DNA from: Paenibacillus sp. J31TS4
Lineage (GTDB): Bacteria; Bacillota; Bacilli; Paenibacillales; NBRC-103111
Direction: 5' to 3'
DNA length: 64,000 nt
Assembly (NCBI RefSeq): GCF_018403265.1
Contig: NZ_BOSI01000001.1
Location: 2,108,001-2,172,000 of the forward strand
A model generated the notes under the pieces. That model ran no database searches, was not told where the DNA came from, and was given only the letters and a program-made list of their open reading frames with translations. The translations under genes were made by a program, and so were the position numbers. Positions 62,201 through 64,000 of the stretch are shown here, piece by piece. Each line of letters starts with the position of its first letter. Position 1 is the first letter of the stretch.

Positions 62201-62230
62201 ATTATATCCCTAGTGAATGAATTCTGACAA
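62201..62230 (-). promoter_or_regulatory. promoter of the CD3324-type leader
   Basis: Minus-strand TTGTCA (62225-62230), 18-base spacer, TATAAT (62201-62206). Confidence 0.7.
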
Positions 62231-62301
62231 GACCCAATTGGCCGCTGGCCAACAGGGAGGGCCGCGTCCGCCCTTCTGGGGAAGCCCGCTCTGCTTCCGT
62301 T

Positions 62302-62333
62302 CTGTAAAACAGGGGGTCCGGGAGGACCCCCTG
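62302..62333 (-). terminator. hairpin with T tail ending a possible mini-transcript
   Basis: CAGGGGGTCC and GGACCCCCTG with a four-base loop; minus-strand tail GTTTTAC. Upstream (62351-62392) is AAAGGAG followed by a 10-13-codon frame starting at GTG; no other gene is present. Confidence 0.5.
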
Positions 62334-62561
62334 CCGTTCCAAGCCTCCGATTAAACGGAGACCACCTCAACGATTGTAATCACACTGATCACGCTCCTTT
62401 CCTTGCGTTTTTGCCGGCACTGTTATTGTATACCAGTCATTCGGCGGGCAACAACCGAAAGAATGGTTATAAGGGTTCTTTCCGGAGCTCGGGAGCTTCC
62501 CTGCCGGCATCTCTCCGCTCGCGAATTTCCCGGACGCCCGCTTTTTTGCGACTTAGGACCG

Positions 62562-62590
62562 ATAGACGATGCCCGTTTACCTGCTATAAT
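62562..62590 (+). promoter_or_regulatory. candidate mscL promoter
   Basis: TATAAT (62585-62590) with TAGACG 16 bases upstream as a weak -35. Confidence 0.5.
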
Positions 62591-62623
62591 GACGACAACT
62601 TGTTACAGGGGGCATGTCTACCT

Positions 62624-63007
62624 ATGTGGAAAGAATTCAAAGCGTTCGCCTTCAAAGGCAACGTGCTGGACCTAGCTGTCGGCGTCATTATCGGAGCGGC
62701 GTTCGGCAAGATTGTCAGCTCGGTCGTGGGTGACCTCATCACGCCGCTCCTCGGCATCCTGATCGGCGGGATCGATTTCCCCGCGCTCGACATCACAGTC
62801 GGCAGCGCCTCGATCGCCTACGGCAAGTTCATCCAGACGGTCATTGATTTTCTACTTACGGCGTTCTCGATCTTTTTGTTCATCAAGCTGCTCAGCCAGT
62901 TGAAGCGCAAACGCCAAGAGCCCGAGAAGCCGGCCGAACCCCCGGTACCGAGCAGGGAAGAGCTGCTGCTGACCGAAATCCGCGATTTGCTGAAGGCCAA
63001 ATCCTGA
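62624..63007 (+). CDS. mscL: large-conductance mechanosensitive channel MscL
   Basis: Pentameric emergency valve opened by membrane tension. The 127-residue sequence has an N-terminal amphipathic helix ([41 protein letters not shown]) and two membrane helices, the first containing the pore, the second about 70-95, then a charged C-terminal helix [16 protein letters not shown] 62624 is supported by the conserved N terminus; ribosome site AGGGGG is eleven bases upstream. Confidence 0.96.
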   Translation: MWKEFKAFAFKGNVLDLAVGVIIGAAFGKIVSSVVGDLITPLLGILIGGIDFPALDITVGSASIAYGKFIQTVIDFLLTAFSIFLFIKLLSQLKRKRQEPEKPAEPPVPSREELLLTEIRDLLKAKS

Positions 63008-63012
63008 AGCGG

Positions 63013-63040
63013 CCGCCTCCCCCGGAGGCGGTTTTTTTTG
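63013..63040 (+). terminator. intrinsic terminator of mscL
   Basis: CCGCCTCC and GGAGGCGG arms with three-base loop followed by eight T. Confidence 0.95.
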
Positions 63041-63169
63041 TTCTTTAGGAGGGGATTTCGCCAAAAAATCTTTTTGGTAGCACCTCCGGTTTGCTGCAAC
63101 TTCCTCTTCGTCCGCTCCGTCAGAGGAATGGAATACATATCCAGTTTTATAATGAGGAGGAAATGCTTC

Positions 63170-64000
63170 ATGAAGTTTGGCAAACAGGCAGCCGTTCTCG
63201 GTCTCACGACCGCCATGCTGCTGTCGGCCGTACCGCCGGTTCTGGCCGACAAGGCGGCCCCGGCAAGCGACAGCGTCTCGTCCGCCCCCGCAGCCAGCAA
63301 TCCGGGAACTCCCGCGGCGGAAGCCCCGTCCGACGTCAAGATCAGCAAAGAGCGGGCCATTGAGCTGGCTCCCACTTTTGTCACGATCCCGTCCGACTAC
63401 AAGCTCCAGGGAATCAGCTATAACTCGCGCCAATATCCGAATGGAAGCGGCGCCTGGAGCATCAACTACGAGAAGCGCCAGCAAGACCGGTATTTCGGCA
63501 ACATCTCGATCACCATCGATGCGGAGACGGGCAGCCTCCTGTCGTATTACAGCTACGAGAACGACCCGTCGTCTCCCGAGGCTTTTCCGCCCAAGCTCGA
63601 CTGGAGCGCCGCCAAAGCATCCGCCGAGCAGGTGCTCGGAAGACTCGCTCCCGATTTGAAGGGGCAGGTCGTCTACAGCGACGATTACGAAAAAACCAGC
63701 AAGCCGCCGCTGAACGGACAAATCCGCTATACGGTCAAATACGACCGTGAGGTCAACGACGTCCGGTACGCGCAGAATTTCATCCAGATCACGCTGGACG
63801 GCAACGGCAAGCTGGTCGGCTTTGAGCGCCGCTGGGATACGGCTCTGCTTTCCTTCGACGACCTGAGCGGCCTGTTGACTCAGGAGCAGGCGGAAGCAGC
63901 CATGAAGCAGAAGCTGTCCTCTGAGCTCTCCTATCTGTACCTCAATCCGATGGGCGGGGGATCCGCCAAGCCGATGCTCGGCTACCTGCTCAAGACGCCG
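63170..64000 (+). CDS. secreted YcdB/YcdC-repeat (PepSY-like) protein, 3' end off the window
   Basis: The visible 277 residues start with a signal peptide (MKFGKQAAVLGLTTAMLLSAVPPVLADKA, cleavage near residue 27), an Ala/Ser/Pro linker and a YcdB-type repeat: ISKERAIELAPTFVTIPSDYKLQGISYNSRQYPNGSGAWSINYEK, then WSAAKASAEQVLGRLAPDLKGQVVY. Such proteins are extracytoplasmic and usually have S-layer or PepSY repeats later in the sequence; these may lie beyond 64000. GAGGAGG is nine bases before the ATG. Function unknown. Confidence 0.8.
   Translation, partial: MKFGKQAAVLGLTTAMLLSAVPPVLADKAAPASDSVSSAPAASNPGTPAAEAPSDVKISKERAIELAPTFVTIPSDYKLQGISYNSRQYPNGSGAWSINYEKRQQDRYFGNISITIDAETGSLLSYYSYENDPSSPEAFPPKLDWSAAKASAEQVLGRLAPDLKGQVVYSDDYEKTSKPPLNGQIRYTVKYDREVNDVRYAQNFIQITLDGNGKLVGFERRWDTALLSFDDLSGLLTQEQAEAAMKQKLSSELSYLYLNPMGGGSAKPMLGYLLKTP

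Overview
The window comes from a high-GC endospore-forming Firmicute, most likely Paenibacillaceae (Paenibacillus or a close relative). The support is strong AGGAGG-type ribosome binding sites, a pheST T-box, MutS2, a Spo0E-type phosphatase, a zapA-cvpA-mutS2 neighbourhood in Bacillales order, and ATP-grade sugar ABC importers of the Paenibacillus type. No rRNA, tRNA, CRISPR array or intact insertion sequence was seen.

Left part (1-9240): a cell-wall sugar recovery locus. A minus-strand operon carries a MurR/RpiR-type regulator, a complete sugar ABC importer with its own ATPase, a DUF624 membrane protein, NamZ (exo-muramidase) and NagZ (cut by the left edge). A MurNAc/GlcNAc kinase is transcribed divergently. 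The shared intergenic region holds two face-away promoters, two inverted repeats that overlap their -35 regions and a cre-like site.

9321-23861: a long minus-strand corrinoid operon, in transcription order a B12 riboswitch with terminator, btuF, btuC, btuD, cobT, cobU, cbiB, cobS, cobD, cobQ and a PduO-type adenosyltransferase. It is followed by an RluA pseudouridine synthase, a Spx/ArsC-like protein, an M50 protease and an aminotransferase. Corrin ring-building genes are not in the window, so what is visible is uptake plus late assembly or salvage.

23895-32517: amino-acid and stress genes: an orphan lipoprotein, a Spo0E-type phosphatase, an alaR-alaT pair, a LysE exporter, cysK, an MFS transporter, and a same-strand group of PspA, DUF350 protein, a 26-residue membrane peptide and a double zinc-ribbon protein.

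32637-44214: the conserved pheS-pheT-zapA-cvpA-mutS2 stretch, led by a T-box. Here zapA encodes a 1088-residue protein: a normal ZapA head followed by about 1000 residues of Ala/Glu-rich coiled coil. polX is absent between cvpA and mutS2; a YvlD-type holin-like protein and a CuA-motif cupredoxin lipoprotein sit there on the other strand.

44215-53864: accessory material: a Gly/His/Tyr repeat protein (coat-like), an aldo-keto reductase, a lower-GC patch with a nucleotidyltransferase, a streptothricin-acetyltransferase-like GNAT and a DUF1259 protein, a PadR three-gene operon, a frameshifted VOC gene controlled with a MarR gene by near-identical palindromes, and a CopC-CopD fusion. Two genes here are broken or shortened at runs of eight A/T.

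53865-64000: NamA, a HAD phosphatase, a sulfate ABC operon (SBP, CysT, CysW, CysA, DUF2292), a roughly 500-nt gene-free transcript with its own promoter and terminator, a small beta-rich orphan protein, an attenuator-like leader before a CD3324-family HTH protein, mscL and the start of a YcdB/PepSY-type secreted protein.
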